Shown piece after piece: positions 17,532 through 27,336 of a stretch of DNA of 49,142 nucleotides. The DNA is taken from positions 1-49,142 of the forward strand of contig DAOTWA010000012.1 of NCBI GenBank assembly GCA_034435955.1, written 5' to 3'. Every line of letters begins with the position of its first letter. Position 1 is the first letter of the stretch. Below the pieces are notes generated by a model, which saw only the letters and a program-made list of their open reading frames with translations, ran no database searches and was not told the DNA's origin. The position numbers and the translations under genes are program-made. The stretch is from DAOTWA01 sp034435955 (lineage in GTDB: Bacteria; Chloroflexota; Anaerolineae; Anaerolineales; Anaerolineaceae).

Positions 17532-18467
17532 CTACGACGGCTTCGGGGTGGGAAGGTTGGTGGCCGTAGGCATGCGTGTGTCGGTAGGTTTCGGCGTCCG
17601 CGTTGGGGGGTAAGTGGGCTGCATCGTCGGCGTCAGCGTGGGCGTGGGCGTCCATGTGACGGTTGGCGTGGGCGACGGGCCGGGGGTTCTGCTGGCTGTG
17701 GCTGTCGCGGCTGCGGTGGGCGCCTGGCCAACCACAGTAAACGTCCCCGAGACCTTCCACTGGTCGCCGACAAAGATCTGCACCTCGTATTCGCCCGGCT
17801 GCCACTGATCAGGCGTTGGATTCCAGTCGGTGTAACCGTAGCCGCCTGTGCCCCCGTTCCACGGGTAGCTTTCGAAGTGCACCAGCTCGCCGTTGCGGTA
17901 CCACAATGCGGACCACTGTGACCCGTCCTTCATCTTATCGAAAGAGAAGCAGGCATAGAGGTGCCCAACCGGGTTATTGAATTCGACGGCCGGATTGATC
18001 GGACGGTTGGCGTCATCGATCTTGCGGGCAAACAGCAGCGGGCTGAAGACCGCATCGGGGTTGGGAGTGATGGTGGCTAAGATCTGCGCCGCGACTGCCA
18101 GGGGCAGCGATGGCGTGTTGGTCTCGGAAGGTGTATTGGTGATCGTGGGCGTATCCGTGATGGTCGGCGTCAGGGTGATGGTGGGTGTAAGGGTGATAGT
18201 GGCTGTCTGGGTGGCCGTCGGCGAAGGAATGTAAAAATGGTAGATGGTCGGCTCCGCGAAGCGGTTCAGTACGAAAGCCAGCAAACCAAGGCCAATGGCC
18301 GAAAAGATGAGCTGCCAGCCGCGCAGGATGCGATCCCTGCGCTTGCGAAAGAACTGCAGGCGCGTGCCGGAGCGGATCGTCCGGATTCCCAGCACAGCCA
18401 CCAGGATGACCGCGGCCAACGTGATCAGAAAAGCCGTCTGTACTGCTGCGTGAATGTCTAAATTCAT
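17532..18467 (-). CDS. Membrane-anchored hypothetical protein with Thr/Pro linkers
   Basis: About 311 residues, no family recognised. Two hydrophobic segments lie near the N terminus (TAFLITLAAVILVAVLGI and LIFSAIGLGLLAFVLNRF). A repetitive linker of the type TITLTPTITLTPTITDTPTI follows, then a compact domain of about 110 residues (FARKIDDANRPINPAVEF, YACFSFDKMKDGSQWSALWY, GEYEVQIFVGDQWKVSGTFTV) that looks like an extracellular beta-sandwich. A second Pro/Thr-rich tail ends the protein. A TTG at 18479 with AGGACGG nearby is an alternative start. It is transcribed divergently from the Ser/Thr kinase, whose own ectodomain it might serve (inference). Confidence 0.7.
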   Translation of the reverse strand: MNLDIHAAVQTAFLITLAAVILVAVLGIRTIRSGTRLQFFRKRRDRILRGWQLIFSAIGLGLLAFVLNRFAEPTIYHFYIPSPTATQTATITLTPTITLTPTITDTPTITNTPSETNTPSLPLAVAAQILATITPNPDAVFSPLLFARKIDDANRPINPAVEFNNPVGHLYACFSFDKMKDGSQWSALWYRNGELVHFESYPWNGGTGGYGYTDWNPTPDQWQPGEYEVQIFVGDQWKVSGTFTVVGQAPTAAATATASRTPGPSPTPTVTWTPTPTLTPTMQPTYPPTRTPKPTDTRMPTATNLPTPKPS

Positions 18468-18615
18468 GGAGAGCTTCAACCGTCCTGGAAATTATAGCAT
18501 GCCGGAATAAAGATGGCCAAACCTTCCAGCCTTACCGAAAAAGCGCATCCGTTACCCAAATTGCTTGACTTAGGTTAAAATTCCTACATCATCCACCAGA
18601 GACCATTTTTCTTCC

Positions 18616-20742
18616 ATGACCCTTGAACGTGGAGCGCTACTCAACAACCGCTACCGAATCGTGTCCATTCTCGGACAGGGTGGCATGGGGTCGGTCTACC
18701 GCGCCGTGGACGAGAATCTGGGCGTCGACGTAGCGGTCAAGGAAAATCTCTTCCTAACCGACGAGTACGCTCGCCAGTTCCGCCTGGAGGCCAGCATACT
18801 GGCCAGCCTGCGTCACCCCAACCTTCCGCGGGTGGGAGACCATTTCGTGATTGAAGGCCAGGGCCAGTATCTGGTCATGGACTTCATCGAAGGAGAAGAC
18901 CTGCGCGAGCGCATGGACCGCGTCGGCCCTTTGCCTGAGGAAGAGGTGATACTGATCGGCGCGGCTATCTGCAACGCGCTGAACTATTTGCATACGCGCA
19001 AACCGCCGGTCGTCCACCGCGATATCAAACCCGGCAATGTTAAAATCACCCCCGACGGCCACATCATCCTGGTGGATTTCGGCCTGGCGAAAGTCATGCA
19101 CGGTGGACAAACCACCACCGGCGCGCGGGCCATGACCCCCGGCTATTCGCCTCCCGAACAATACGGCACCGCCCGAACCGACCCACGCACGGACATTTAC
19201 TCGCTGGGCGCCACGCTGTACGCCGCGCTGACTGGCACCATTCCCGAGGACGGTTTGGCGCGCGCGACGGGCAACGCCGAGCTGACCCCCTTGCGCCGTC
19301 TGAATCCAAAGGTGAGCCGCCGGATGGCCAGTGTGATCGAAAAATCACTCGCTGTTCGCCCCGACGACCGCTACCAAACGGCCGAAGAATTCAAGCAGGC
19401 GCTGATCAATACGAGTTCGGCCACTCGCAAGCGCACCGGCGAGCAGACTGTGACGCCGCCCCCGCCGGACGCGCTCGAAAAGAGCGGCGGGAAAGTGCGC
19501 TCGCCGCTCCCCATTGGCCTGCCCATAGACGAACCCCCGCTCCCGCCGCGTCCCATCACCCATCCCCGGCGCAAAGGCAGCGGCTGCGCTCTATGGCTGC
19601 TGATCCTGATCCTGCTGGCGGGCGGCGCGAGCGCAGCCGTCTATTACCGGCCGGGGTTGGCCGAGAGCGTGCTGGCCTGGCTGTCCGCCCCGCCCATCTT
19701 TACGCCCACGAAAGCATTCCAGTCCACCCGGCTCCAAACCGACCAGCCGGTGCTGGTTTCTTCAGCGACACCGCAGTCCAACGCCACCAGTGTGTCAGGC
19801 CAGGAAACGCCTGTTCCCATCGGCACCCCGCCGAAACCGACAGAAACCGCGACGGTCAATCCCACCGCCACACCGATGGGCGGAGGTACCGGACAGCTCG
19901 CCTTCGCCTCCGACCGCACGGGTATCTCGCAGATCTGGCTCGTGAATACAGATGGCAGCGGTCTTCAGCAACTCACCAGCCTGGATGGCGGCGCCTGCCA
20001 GCCGAACTGGTCTCCAGATGGGCGAGAGATCGTCTTCATCTCGCCGTGTCCGGGCAAGCGGTTTGAGTACCCGGGCGCCAGCCTGCATATCATCAACGCC
20101 GACGGCAGCAACCTCCGCAACCTGCCATCCGCGCCAGAGGGCGATTTCGATCCAAGCTGGTCATTCGACGGAAAGAAGATCGCTTTTACCTCCCTGCGAG
20201 ACAGCCGTCCTCAGGTGTATACCCTCAACCTGGCGGACAACACGGCGGTGAATCTGTCCAACAGCCCGTTCCCCGACGTGCAGCCTTCGTGGTCACCAAT
20301 CGGCATGCAGATCGCTTTCGTACGCTACCGGACGGCCGCGCAGATCTGGCTGATGACCGACAAGGGCACCCTCCAGGCCCAGTTCTCGCGCAGCGGCGAC
20401 TACAACGATAATTCGCCGGCATGGACGCCGGATGGTCAGATCATCCTGTACACCCAGACCACCAAAACTGGCACGGTGCCCTGGCTGATGGGCATGCGCT
20501 ATGAGGATCGCGTCAATCCCTACAAGGAATTTCGCATCCCTGCGGAAAGTGTTTCCGGGCTGGGGCCGATTGCCTCGGTGTCGGTCTCGCCGGACGGCCA
20601 CTGGGTGGCATTCGAGAGCTGGCCGGACGGGACCAACCATGACATATACATCATGACCATCACCGGCACCAATCTCACCCGCGTGACCACTGATCCCGGC
20701 TTTGATTTCGATCCTGCCTGGCGTCCGCTCCAGAAACCCTAA
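18616..20742 (+). CDS. Transmembrane Ser/Thr protein kinase with WD40-like propeller
   Basis: 708 residues. The kinase domain covers about 10-265: glycine loop LGQGGMGSVYRAVDE, ATP lysine in VAVKENL, catalytic loop HRDIKPGNVK, DFGLAKV, GYSPPEQYG and DIYSLGATLYAALTG, all intact. A Pro-rich juxtamembrane stretch leads to one transmembrane helix near 326-346 (CALWLLILILLAGGASAAVYY). The extracellular part has a Thr/Pro linker and then TolB/PD40-type repeats (GQLAFASDRTGISQIWLVN; PNWSPDGREIVF; PSWSFDGKKIAF). It probably couples an outside signal to Ser/Thr phosphorylation. No clear Shine-Dalgarno sequence precedes the ATG. It converges with the next gene, leaving 3 bp between stops. Confidence 0.93.
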   Translation: MTLERGALLNNRYRIVSILGQGGMGSVYRAVDENLGVDVAVKENLFLTDEYARQFRLEASILASLRHPNLPRVGDHFVIEGQGQYLVMDFIEGEDLRERMDRVGPLPEEEVILIGAAICNALNYLHTRKPPVVHRDIKPGNVKITPDGHIILVDFGLAKVMHGGQTTTGARAMTPGYSPPEQYGTARTDPRTDIYSLGATLYAALTGTIPEDGLARATGNAELTPLRRLNPKVSRRMASVIEKSLAVRPDDRYQTAEEFKQALINTSSATRKRTGEQTVTPPPPDALEKSGGKVRSPLPIGLPIDEPPLPPRPITHPRRKGSGCALWLLILILLAGGASAAVYYRPGLAESVLAWLSAPPIFTPTKAFQSTRLQTDQPVLVSSATPQSNATSVSGQETPVPIGTPPKPTETATVNPTATPMGGGTGQLAFASDRTGISQIWLVNTDGSGLQQLTSLDGGACQPNWSPDGREIVFISPCPGKRFEYPGASLHIINADGSNLRNLPSAPEGDFDPSWSFDGKKIAFTSLRDSRPQVYTLNLADNTAVNLSNSPFPDVQPSWSPIGMQIAFVRYRTAAQIWLMTDKGTLQAQFSRSGDYNDNSPAWTPDGQIILYTQTTKTGTVPWLMGMRYEDRVNPYKEFRIPAESVSGLGPIASVSVSPDGHWVAFESWPDGTNHDIYIMTITGTNLTRVTTDPGFDFDPAWRPLQKP

Positions 20743-20745
20743 ACC

Positions 20746-21714
20746 TCAAAGAGCCTGCAACAGCTCCGCCGAGTACTGATCGGCTAACAGCGCGGGTGTG
20801 CCGCCCGTGTGCCAGAACAGCACGGTCGCGCCAGGCTTGAAGAACCCGCGCTTCGCCAGTGCAATCAGCCCGCCGGCGGCCCGCCCTGTGTACACCGGGT
20901 CGAGCAGGATGCCCTCCTGACGGGCAAACAACTGGATCGCCTCACGTTCCACCTGGCCCATCACTCCGTAGCCCTCGCCGATGAACTCGTCATTGACCAG
21001 CACATCCTGGGGATCGAAGGACAGCTTCTCGCCCAACCGGTCTGCGGCTTCGCTTGCCAGGCTGGCGATGCGCGGCTGAAGTATCGGGGCGCGTTCGTCC
21101 ACGCTGACGCCCAACACCCGACCGCCCCACCTTGCCCGGCGCGCGCCCAGTACCAGCCCTGCCTGCGTGCCGCCCGACGAGCTGGGAAAGACGATCCAGT
21201 CGATGTCCTGCGCCTGGCTCTGCAGTTCCTCGAAGGCAAAAGTATAGGCCAGCGCGCCGATCGGATTGGAACCGCCGTAAGGGATCAAATATGGTCGCCG
21301 ACCAGCGGCCCAGGCTTCGTCGAAGGTCTCCTTGAGGACCGCGTCACGCTGGTCGCGGGTAGTGTAGACCACCTCGGCTCCGAACAGGCGATCGAGCAGG
21401 ACATTCCCGCTCAGGCGTTCCGGCGGATCGCCGGTGAGCACCAGGATGCATTGGAAACCGAATTTGGCCGCAGCAGCGGCCGTTTGGCGGCAGTGATTGG
21501 ACTGCACTGCGCCGGCGGTGATCAGGGTATGCGCGCCGGTCGCTTGAGCTTCGGCCAGCAGCAACTCAAGCTTGCGCGTCTTGTTGCCGCCGAAGGCCAG
21601 TCCGGTTTGGTCATCGCGCTTGATCAGCAACCGCAAACCGCCGAGCGCGGCAGACAACCGCGGTAGCGGCTCGACCGGTGTAGGCAGATGAGCAAAACGC
21701 AGTCTTGGAATCAT
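20746..21714 (-). CDS. D-cysteine desulfhydrase / ACC deaminase family PLP enzyme
   Basis: 322 residues of the tryptophan-synthase-beta fold. The PLP lysine lies in FGGNKTRKLELLLAEA. Further motifs are GAVQSNHCRQTAAAA, IPYGGSNPIGALAYTFA and PSSSGGTQAGL, plus DPVYTGRAAGGL near the C terminus. Family members break D-cysteine to pyruvate, sulfide and ammonia, or deaminate 1-aminocyclopropane-1-carboxylate. Motifs alone do not decide, and D-cysteine desulfhydrase is favoured by frequency. The ORF is open 59 codons further up, but the ATG at 21714 overlaps the upstream stop by 4 bp and starts at the conserved sequence. It is last in the long minus-strand operon. Confidence 0.85.
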   Translation of the reverse strand: MIPRLRFAHLPTPVEPLPRLSAALGGLRLLIKRDDQTGLAFGGNKTRKLELLLAEAQATGAHTLITAGAVQSNHCRQTAAAAAKFGFQCILVLTGDPPERLSGNVLLDRLFGAEVVYTTRDQRDAVLKETFDEAWAAGRRPYLIPYGGSNPIGALAYTFAFEELQSQAQDIDWIVFPSSSGGTQAGLVLGARRARWGGRVLGVSVDERAPILQPRIASLASEAADRLGEKLSFDPQDVLVNDEFIGEGYGVMGQVEREAIQLFARQEGILLDPVYTGRAAGGLIALAKRGFFKPGATVLFWHTGGTPALLADQYSAELLQAL

Positions 21715-22826
21715 GCAGCGGAGACCTCCTGTCTCGTTCGTTCCCGGCCGCGTCGGCGCATCATACCCAGCACACGCGGCAGGGTTTGGGTGTAAATGCG
21801 GTATAACCAGGGTCGGGCAGGGTAATCCCAGGCGCCGAGTGTGCGCACCACGCGGCCGCCCAGCCCCTCCTTGAAACGGTAGACGCCCCACATGGGATCA
21901 TCTTCGCGGAACTCATCCGGGGCGCCCCATAAATCATAGATCTTACAGCCGGCCGCGCGGGCGCGGCGCATAGCTTCCCACTGCAGCAAATAATTCGGCA
22001 TTTTCTCGCGATGCTCATCGCGGGACATGCCGTAGAGATACCATGCCTTTCCGGCAAATTGGAAGACTACCAGAGCCGCCACCGGTTGACCTTCGACCTC
22101 GGCCACCAGCGCCTCGGCCATACCCGCATCCATAAAGATGCCCCATACCCTGCGGTAGTACGTCTCGCCGCGGATGACAAAGCCATCGCGTACGGAGGTT
22201 TCTGCGTACATCCGGTAGAGCAGGCCAAGGTCGTCTGCTCCAGCCAACCGGATGTGCACCGCCTTCTTTTGTGCCAGACGGACATTGTAGCGTGTCTTCT
22301 GCTTCATGCGCGCCAGGAGATCCGCCTCGCTAGCGGTAAGATCGACGATAAGCGTGTTGCGGAACTGGATCTGCTCATCCGAAAATCGCCAGCCTAGCCG
22401 GCTGAGCTCATCCGCCACCTGGCTTCCCAGGCTGTCCTCGCTGAAATCCGGCTCTCCCGGTCTGCCGGTTCCCACAACGACGTCCGGGTCGATCTTCACG
22501 AAAATGGCGCCCCGCTCCTTGGCAAAAGCCTGCAGATCAGCCAGCACCTGCCTGCGGAGCGCGGGTTGACGCCAGTCCAGTAATGGTCCTTTGGGTGCGT
22601 ACAACACCCGCGCGGCGCCGCCGACCACCGGCAGGGATAGCTCCCTTTCCAGGATCAGCGCGGCAGCGGAGATGCTCCCATCAGGTTGCTTCCACAGATA
22701 CGGTAAAGGGCGCCATCCGGCCGCCGACTTGACCTGGCCCCACTGCCAGGTCTGCAACAGGTGCGCGCCGGGCAGACCCGCCACGATCCCATTCCACCGC
22801 TCGCCGTCGCCCTCAAAAGGCTCCAA
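21711..22826 (-). CDS. FemX-like aminoacyltransferase (peptidoglycan bridge family), copy 2
   Basis: 371 residues with the FemAB/GNAT-like architecture: HLLQTWQWGQVKSAAGWRP near the N terminus and VLYAPKGPLLDW. The family lysine/arginine stretch LLARMKQKTRYNVRLAQKKAV follows, then KIYDLWGAPDEF and GVYRFKEGLGG. Members transfer amino acids from aminoacyl-tRNA to lipid II or attach them to polymers. It starts with TTG, supported by GGAGG 9 bp upstream and the absence of an in-frame ATG. It is a paralogue of the upstream gene, from which it is separated by 79 bp. Its stop overlaps the desulfhydrase start. Confidence 0.85.
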   Translation of the reverse strand: MEPFEGDGERWNGIVAGLPGAHLLQTWQWGQVKSAAGWRPLPYLWKQPDGSISAAALILERELSLPVVGGAARVLYAPKGPLLDWRQPALRRQVLADLQAFAKERGAIFVKIDPDVVVGTGRPGEPDFSEDSLGSQVADELSRLGWRFSDEQIQFRNTLIVDLTASEADLLARMKQKTRYNVRLAQKKAVHIRLAGADDLGLLYRMYAETSVRDGFVIRGETYYRRVWGIFMDAGMAEALVAEVEGQPVAALVVFQFAGKAWYLYGMSRDEHREKMPNYLLQWEAMRRARAAGCKIYDLWGAPDEFREDDPMWGVYRFKEGLGGRVVRTLGAWDYPARPWLYRIYTQTLPRVLGMMRRRGRERTRQEVSAA

Positions 22827-22905
22827 ATCTGCAGGCCTCCAGACCGAAGAAACGTAAGCTGCCTCGCATGTTCGCGGACGCGGGTTACGCGTTATGTCAT
22901 CTCGA

Positions 22906-23910
22906 TCAGCCGGGCCCGGCCGTCACCGTCTGCCGACGGGCGATCCAACAACGATATAGCGCATAGAGTCCGGGCATGTAGATGCGATCCCAGGCACCGG
23001 CTGTGCGCACCAGTTGGCCGCCAAATCCTCGTTTGAAGCGATAGACGCCCCACAGACCGTCCGAACGGCCCTCGAACTGGCCCTCCAGGGTGGCCTCGTC
23101 GGCATCCGGTACCCCCCACAAATCGTACTGGGCGCAGCCGCGAGAGCGCGCCCAACGCATGGCCTGCCACTGAAGGAGATAGGTGGGCATGCGATTGCGC
23201 TCCTGGTCGGTCGATGCGCCGTAAAAGTACCAGGCGCGCTTTCCACGGGCGAAGACCATCAGCGCAGCCAGCGGCCGCCCCTGGAACTCGGCCGCCAGCA
23301 GAGCGCAGCCGCCAGAGGCCGAAAACAACTCGTATGCCCGGCGGTAGTAAGCCAGGCTGTGGACGCCGAAGCCATCGCGCTGGCCGGTAGTTGCCATCAT
23401 ACGTTGGAAGGCGACCAGGTCGTCCCACGGACGCACGACCACACCTTTCTTTTCCGCCAGGCGCACGTTGTAGCGCGTTTTCTGCTTCATTCGCGCCAGG
23501 AGTTCCTCCTCACTGCCCTCCAGACTCACCACAATCGTGCGACGGGGTTGAACAGTGTGCCGGCTGGGAAGAAAACCCACTAGGTCGGCCTGCACCTGCT
23601 CGGGGAGCGGTTCTGGAAAATCCGGCTCCACTTTGAGAAAGATTGCCCTGCGGCGGCGGCACACGGCATCTACCTCGAGCCACAGATCATGCCAGCCGCG
23701 CCCCAGCGGGCCCTTGGGTACATAAGCAAGACTGAAACCAGCCGGCAAGCTGCGAAATAGCACCTGAACGCCGGCTTCGCCCACCGCCACACGCTCGACT
23801 TGCCAGCCAAAAGCGGCTTTCAGCTCACCCCAGGCGGAAGTCTGCAGTAGATGAGCATCGGGATAACGCTGCAGGAAGGCATCCCATTCAGCGGCTGAAA
23901 GACGAGCCAT
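22906..23910 (-). CDS. FemX-like aminoacyltransferase (peptidoglycan bridge family), copy 1
   Basis: 334 residues with the same layout as copy 2: HLLQTSAWGELKAAFGWQV, LAYVPKGPLG, LLARMKQKTRYNVRLAEKKGV, QYDLWGVPDADE and GVYRFKRGFGG. The cores are similar but the flanks differ, so the pair is an old duplication. The ATG shares its A with the TAA of the CapD-like gene. Its place inside a polysaccharide gene cluster suggests a role in building or decorating the envelope polymer rather than only cross-bridges (inference). Confidence 0.85.
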   Translation of the reverse strand: MARLSAAEWDAFLQRYPDAHLLQTSAWGELKAAFGWQVERVAVGEAGVQVLFRSLPAGFSLAYVPKGPLGRGWHDLWLEVDAVCRRRRAIFLKVEPDFPEPLPEQVQADLVGFLPSRHTVQPRRTIVVSLEGSEEELLARMKQKTRYNVRLAEKKGVVVRPWDDLVAFQRMMATTGQRDGFGVHSLAYYRRAYELFSASGGCALLAAEFQGRPLAALMVFARGKRAWYFYGASTDQERNRMPTYLLQWQAMRWARSRGCAQYDLWGVPDADEATLEGQFEGRSDGLWGVYRFKRGFGGQLVRTAGAWDRIYMPGLYALYRCWIARRQTVTAGPG

Positions 23911-25850
23911 TATTCGATCGCGGTAAGATCGGGAGGAGGAGTCACTTTGACCGCCGCACCGGGGATCAATTGATCCAGCAAGTCGAGAATGGCAGGAACA
24001 TCGCCTTCTGCGGCGAGCCGCAGGAGCTCGTCCACCCCCCGGTGGAGCTCCTCGCCGAAGGGAGTCTGATCCTCCGGTAGGCGGAAGATTTCAGGGTGTT
24101 CGGTTGGCTCGAAGGTGCGGCCGTCGTCCCACAGGTCTTCGCTCAGCTTCTCCCCAGGACGGATGCCAGTGAAGACGATTTCGATGTCGCGACCCGGTTC
24201 GAGGCCGGAGAGTCGGATCAGATCCTCGGCCAGATCCAGGATGCGCACCTGCTTGCCCATGTTCAGCACGAACGTCTCTCCGCCCTGGCCCATACTGGCG
24301 GCCTGTAAAACCAGGTGGACGGCCTCCGGAATGGTCATGAAATAGCGCATCATATCCGGGTGGGTGATGGTCACCGGACCGCCGCGGGCGATTTGGCGTT
24401 TGAACAGCGGCACCACGCTGCCGCGGCTGCCCAGCACGTTGCCGAAACGCACCACCGAAAAGTTGCGGCCCGAACGCCGGGCGGCGTCCAGCACGATCAG
24501 CTCGGCGATGCGTTTGGTGGCGCCCATGACATTCACCGGGCGGATGGCTTTATCGGTGGAGATCATCACCAAACGCTCCACCTGGGTGGCCAGAGCCACA
24601 TCGACCACATTGCGCGTGCCAAGCACGTTATTGCTCACCGCCTCCTCGACGTTGGCCTCCATGAGCGGGACATGTTTGTGTGCCGCAGCGTGGAAGACCA
24701 CCTGTGGGCGGGAAGTCTCGAACACAGTGCGCATGCGCGGCAAATCTCGCACGTCGGCGATAACCGGTCGCATGGAAAGGTGAGGATAGAGCTCCTTCAG
24801 CTCGAGCAGGGCTTCGAAAATGCTGTTTTCACCGTGGCCGAGGAGGATGAGTTCCGAAGGTTCCCAGCGGGCGATCTGGCGGCACAGCTCGCGTCCGATC
24901 GACCCGCCCGCGCCGGTAACGAGCACCGAGCGTCCGCCCATTTTCGAACCAACCAGGGCGACATCCATGTGGGCCGGTTCGCGGCGCAGTAGATCGGCGA
25001 TGTCCACCTCGCGCAGCCGGTTGACGCTTACCTTGCCGCCAATCAGCTCGTAAATTCCCGGCATGGTGCGGAAGGGAATGCCCTTTAGCCGGCAGACGTC
25101 AGCCACAAGGCGCACTACCCGCCCCGGCGCGCTGGGGATGGCGATGATGACTTCGTCGATGTGAAGATTATCCAGCACCCGCGCCAGGTCACTTAAAGTG
25201 CCGACAACCGGCACGCCGTAAATCTGGTTGCGCTGCTTATCGGGGTTGTCGTCCAGGAAGCCAATGGGCTTCATATTGAGCTGCACGCTCTTTTGCAGCT
25301 CGCGCACTACCAGCGCGCCGGCATCACCTGCGCCCACCACAAGGATACGCCGGGCGACGCCGGAGCGCTTGGCCGCGCCGTTCAGGTTGCGCGTCTCAGC
25401 CAGGAGACGCAGCGTGAAGCGCAGGCCGCCAAGGATGAGGAACGACATGAGCCAATCGATGGCCAGCACCGAGCGTGGAAAACCGACGAATGCCCCCGCG
25501 GTGAACAGCGCTATCATGAGAACGGCCACAATGCCCGAGGCGACCGTACAGCCGGCCAAAATCAGGATGAGCTCCCAGATACTGGCGTAGATCCACAAGC
25601 GCCGGTAAAGGCCAAAGAAATAAAACACCACCGGCTTGACCACCAAGGCTATACTCATCATCCAATAAGCCGATGGAAGATAAAAATAAAATAGCGGGCC
25701 TAATTCCAGGCGCAGGAAGTAGCTGGCCAGCACGGAGATCGGAATCAGGAAAAGGTCCCCGAGCAAGACGTAGCGGTTGCGCACATTCATGCGTGAAGGA
25801 AGGTGAAACCTGATCGGGAAATGAAACTTGGTCGGGAGGCGCAGTTTCAT
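23910..25850 (-). CDS. CapD/WbpM-like UDP-sugar 4,6-dehydratase, membrane-bound
   Basis: 646 residues. Four transmembrane helices lie in 25-145, then a CoA-binding-like Rossmann domain (RILVVGAGDAGALVVREL). The large short-chain dehydrogenase domain follows: GRSVLVTGAGGSIGRELCRQI, VFHAAAHKHVPLME and the Asn/Lys region MISTDKAIRPVNVMGATKR. It ends in PGEKLSEDLW. Such enzymes convert UDP-N-acetyl sugars to 4-keto-6-deoxy intermediates for O-antigen, capsule or bacillosamine-type glycans at the inner face of the membrane. The catalytic Tyr of the YxxxK motif is replaced (MGATK), as is usual in this subfamily. GAGGAG precedes the ATG. Confidence 0.93.
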   Translation of the reverse strand: MKLRLPTKFHFPIRFHLPSRMNVRNRYVLLGDLFLIPISVLASYFLRLELGPLFYFYLPSAYWMMSIALVVKPVVFYFFGLYRRLWIYASIWELILILAGCTVASGIVAVLMIALFTAGAFVGFPRSVLAIDWLMSFLILGGLRFTLRLLAETRNLNGAAKRSGVARRILVVGAGDAGALVVRELQKSVQLNMKPIGFLDDNPDKQRNQIYGVPVVGTLSDLARVLDNLHIDEVIIAIPSAPGRVVRLVADVCRLKGIPFRTMPGIYELIGGKVSVNRLREVDIADLLRREPAHMDVALVGSKMGGRSVLVTGAGGSIGRELCRQIARWEPSELILLGHGENSIFEALLELKELYPHLSMRPVIADVRDLPRMRTVFETSRPQVVFHAAAHKHVPLMEANVEEAVSNNVLGTRNVVDVALATQVERLVMISTDKAIRPVNVMGATKRIAELIVLDAARRSGRNFSVVRFGNVLGSRGSVVPLFKRQIARGGPVTITHPDMMRYFMTIPEAVHLVLQAASMGQGGETFVLNMGKQVRILDLAEDLIRLSGLEPGRDIEIVFTGIRPGEKLSEDLWDDGRTFEPTEHPEIFRLPEDQTPFGEELHRGVDELLRLAAEGDVPAILDLLDQLIPGAAVKVTPPPDLTAIE

Positions 25851-25866
25851 CGAGCGGCGCTCCTCA

Positions 25867-27336
25867 TCATTGCCCCTTAAAACCGATCACAGTCATGGGG
25901 GTGCGCAGCAAAATCAGCAGATCCATCAGGAAATTGCGCTGTTTGATGTAATAAAGATCGTATTCCAGTTTAATGGCCGTGTCCTCGATGGTCACCGCAT
26001 AGCCAAAGTTGACCTGTGCCCAGCCGGTGATCCCCGGCTTGACCAGCAAGCGGGCCCGGTAAAATGGGATTTTCTCCTGAAGTGGCTCCACCAACTCGGC
26101 GCGCTCGGCCCGCGGCCCCACCAGGCTCATCTCGCCGCGTAGAACATTGACCATCTGAGGCAGTTCGTCGAGGTGGGTGCGTCGCAGAAAGCGCCCCACC
26201 CGCGTGATGCGCTCGTCATTCCGCGTGGTGACACGCACGATACCGTCCGATTCAGAGTCCTGCACCATGGTGCGGAACTTATAGACTTTGAACGGCCTCC
26301 CGCGCACACCCAGGCGGTATTGGCTGAAGAAAATCGGGAAACCCGAATCTATGACGATGGCCAGACCTATGAACGGGAAGAGAACAACGCCGATCATCAC
26401 GCCGATCAGCCCGCCAGCAATATCCATCAGGCGCTTGCCGAGATCGTACAGGCCGCTGGCGTGCGCCCGATCGACGAAAGAGCGGAGGATCCAATCGCTT
26501 TCCAGGTGAAAAATGGGCACCCGCCCCAACAACTGTTCGTAAACGGCCGGCATGGTGGTCACCTCCACGCCCTGCTCTTCGGCCAGCAAGATGGATTGGA
26601 ACGTGGAGCCCTGCATCTCGCCTGAAATGGCGCATATCAAATCAGAGACATCCTCCTGTGCAATGATCTCTAACAACTGGTCGTTGCCGCCCAACACCTT
26701 GTAGCCGCCAATTTCGCTGCCGATCTTTTGGGGATCATCGTCGATCAAACCGACCAGATAGAATGGCAGCGGCCAGCTATTGCGGATGATCTCCACCAGC
26801 GTCCTGCCTGCCTTGCCGGCCCCGATGATCAAAACCCGGCGCATAAAGCGGGGTGCGGTGAAGATGCCGATGTAGGCAAACCGCCAGACAACGGTCAGAA
26901 TGGAAGCAGACAAAATAAAGGCGACCACGCCAACGCGGGGGAGTCCACCTGGGGTGAGAACAAAATAGATCACCAAATAGAGCCCGCTGATGATCATGGC
27001 GGCGATGAAGACGCCCAACAGGACGTCCGACCGGCGGCTCGCCCGGCGGGGTTCGTACAGCTCCACCAGCAACAGCAGCCATAAAACCGGCAGCAGATAG
27101 AACCAGAACGGAGGGCGCTCCTGCAAGAACTGCAGGGAGAAGTGCAGCCAGTCTTTGGAGGCCCAGAAGAGGAGACCGACCAGCAGCGCCAGGATCGCGG
27201 ACGCCAGATCGCCAGCGAACAGCAGGGTGCGGCGTTCTGTCGCGCGGAGGCGTAGGTGTCTGGCCCTTTGCACGCGCTGGCTCGCCGCAGCGTATAAACG
27301 CTCGTCTTCGATTACAGCTTGGATCGGATTGCGCTC
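25867..27336 (-). CDS. Polyprenyl-phosphate sugar-1-phosphate transferase (exopolysaccharide priming enzyme)
   Basis: About 489 residues. Four N-terminal transmembrane segments and a CoA-binding-like domain (RVLIIGAGKAGRTLVEII) precede a fifth membrane segment (GGLIGVMIGVVLFPFIGLAI). The bacterial sugar transferase domain follows: YRLGVRGRPFKVYKFRTM, GRFLRRTHLDELPQMVNVLRGEMSLVGPR, and KPGITGWAQV. It attaches the first sugar phosphate to undecaprenyl phosphate. An ATG at 27357 is in frame, but the one at 27336 has GGGGAAG at better distance. Either way it overlaps the 3' end of the glycosyltransferase gene, implying coupled expression. Confidence 0.93.
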   Translation of the reverse strand, partial: ERNPIQAVIEDERLYAAASQRVQRARHLRLRATERRTLLFAGDLASAILALLVGLLFWASKDWLHFSLQFLQERPPFWFYLLPVLWLLLLVELYEPRRASRRSDVLLGVFIAAMIISGLYLVIYFVLTPGGLPRVGVVAFILSASILTVVWRFAYIGIFTAPRFMRRVLIIGAGKAGRTLVEIIRNSWPLPFYLVGLIDDDPQKIGSEIGGYKVLGGNDQLLEIIAQEDVSDLICAISGEMQGSTFQSILLAEEQGVEVTTMPAVYEQLLGRVPIFHLESDWILRSFVDRAHASGLYDLGKRLMDIAGGLIGVMIGVVLFPFIGLAIVIDSGFPIFFSQYRLGVRGRPFKVYKFRTMVQDSESDGIVRVTTRNDERITRVGRFLRRTHLDELPQMVNVLRGEMSLVGPRAERAELVEPLQEKIPFYRARLLVKPGITGWAQVNFGYAVTIEDTAIKLEYDLYYIKQRNFLMDLLILLRTPMTVIGFKGQ

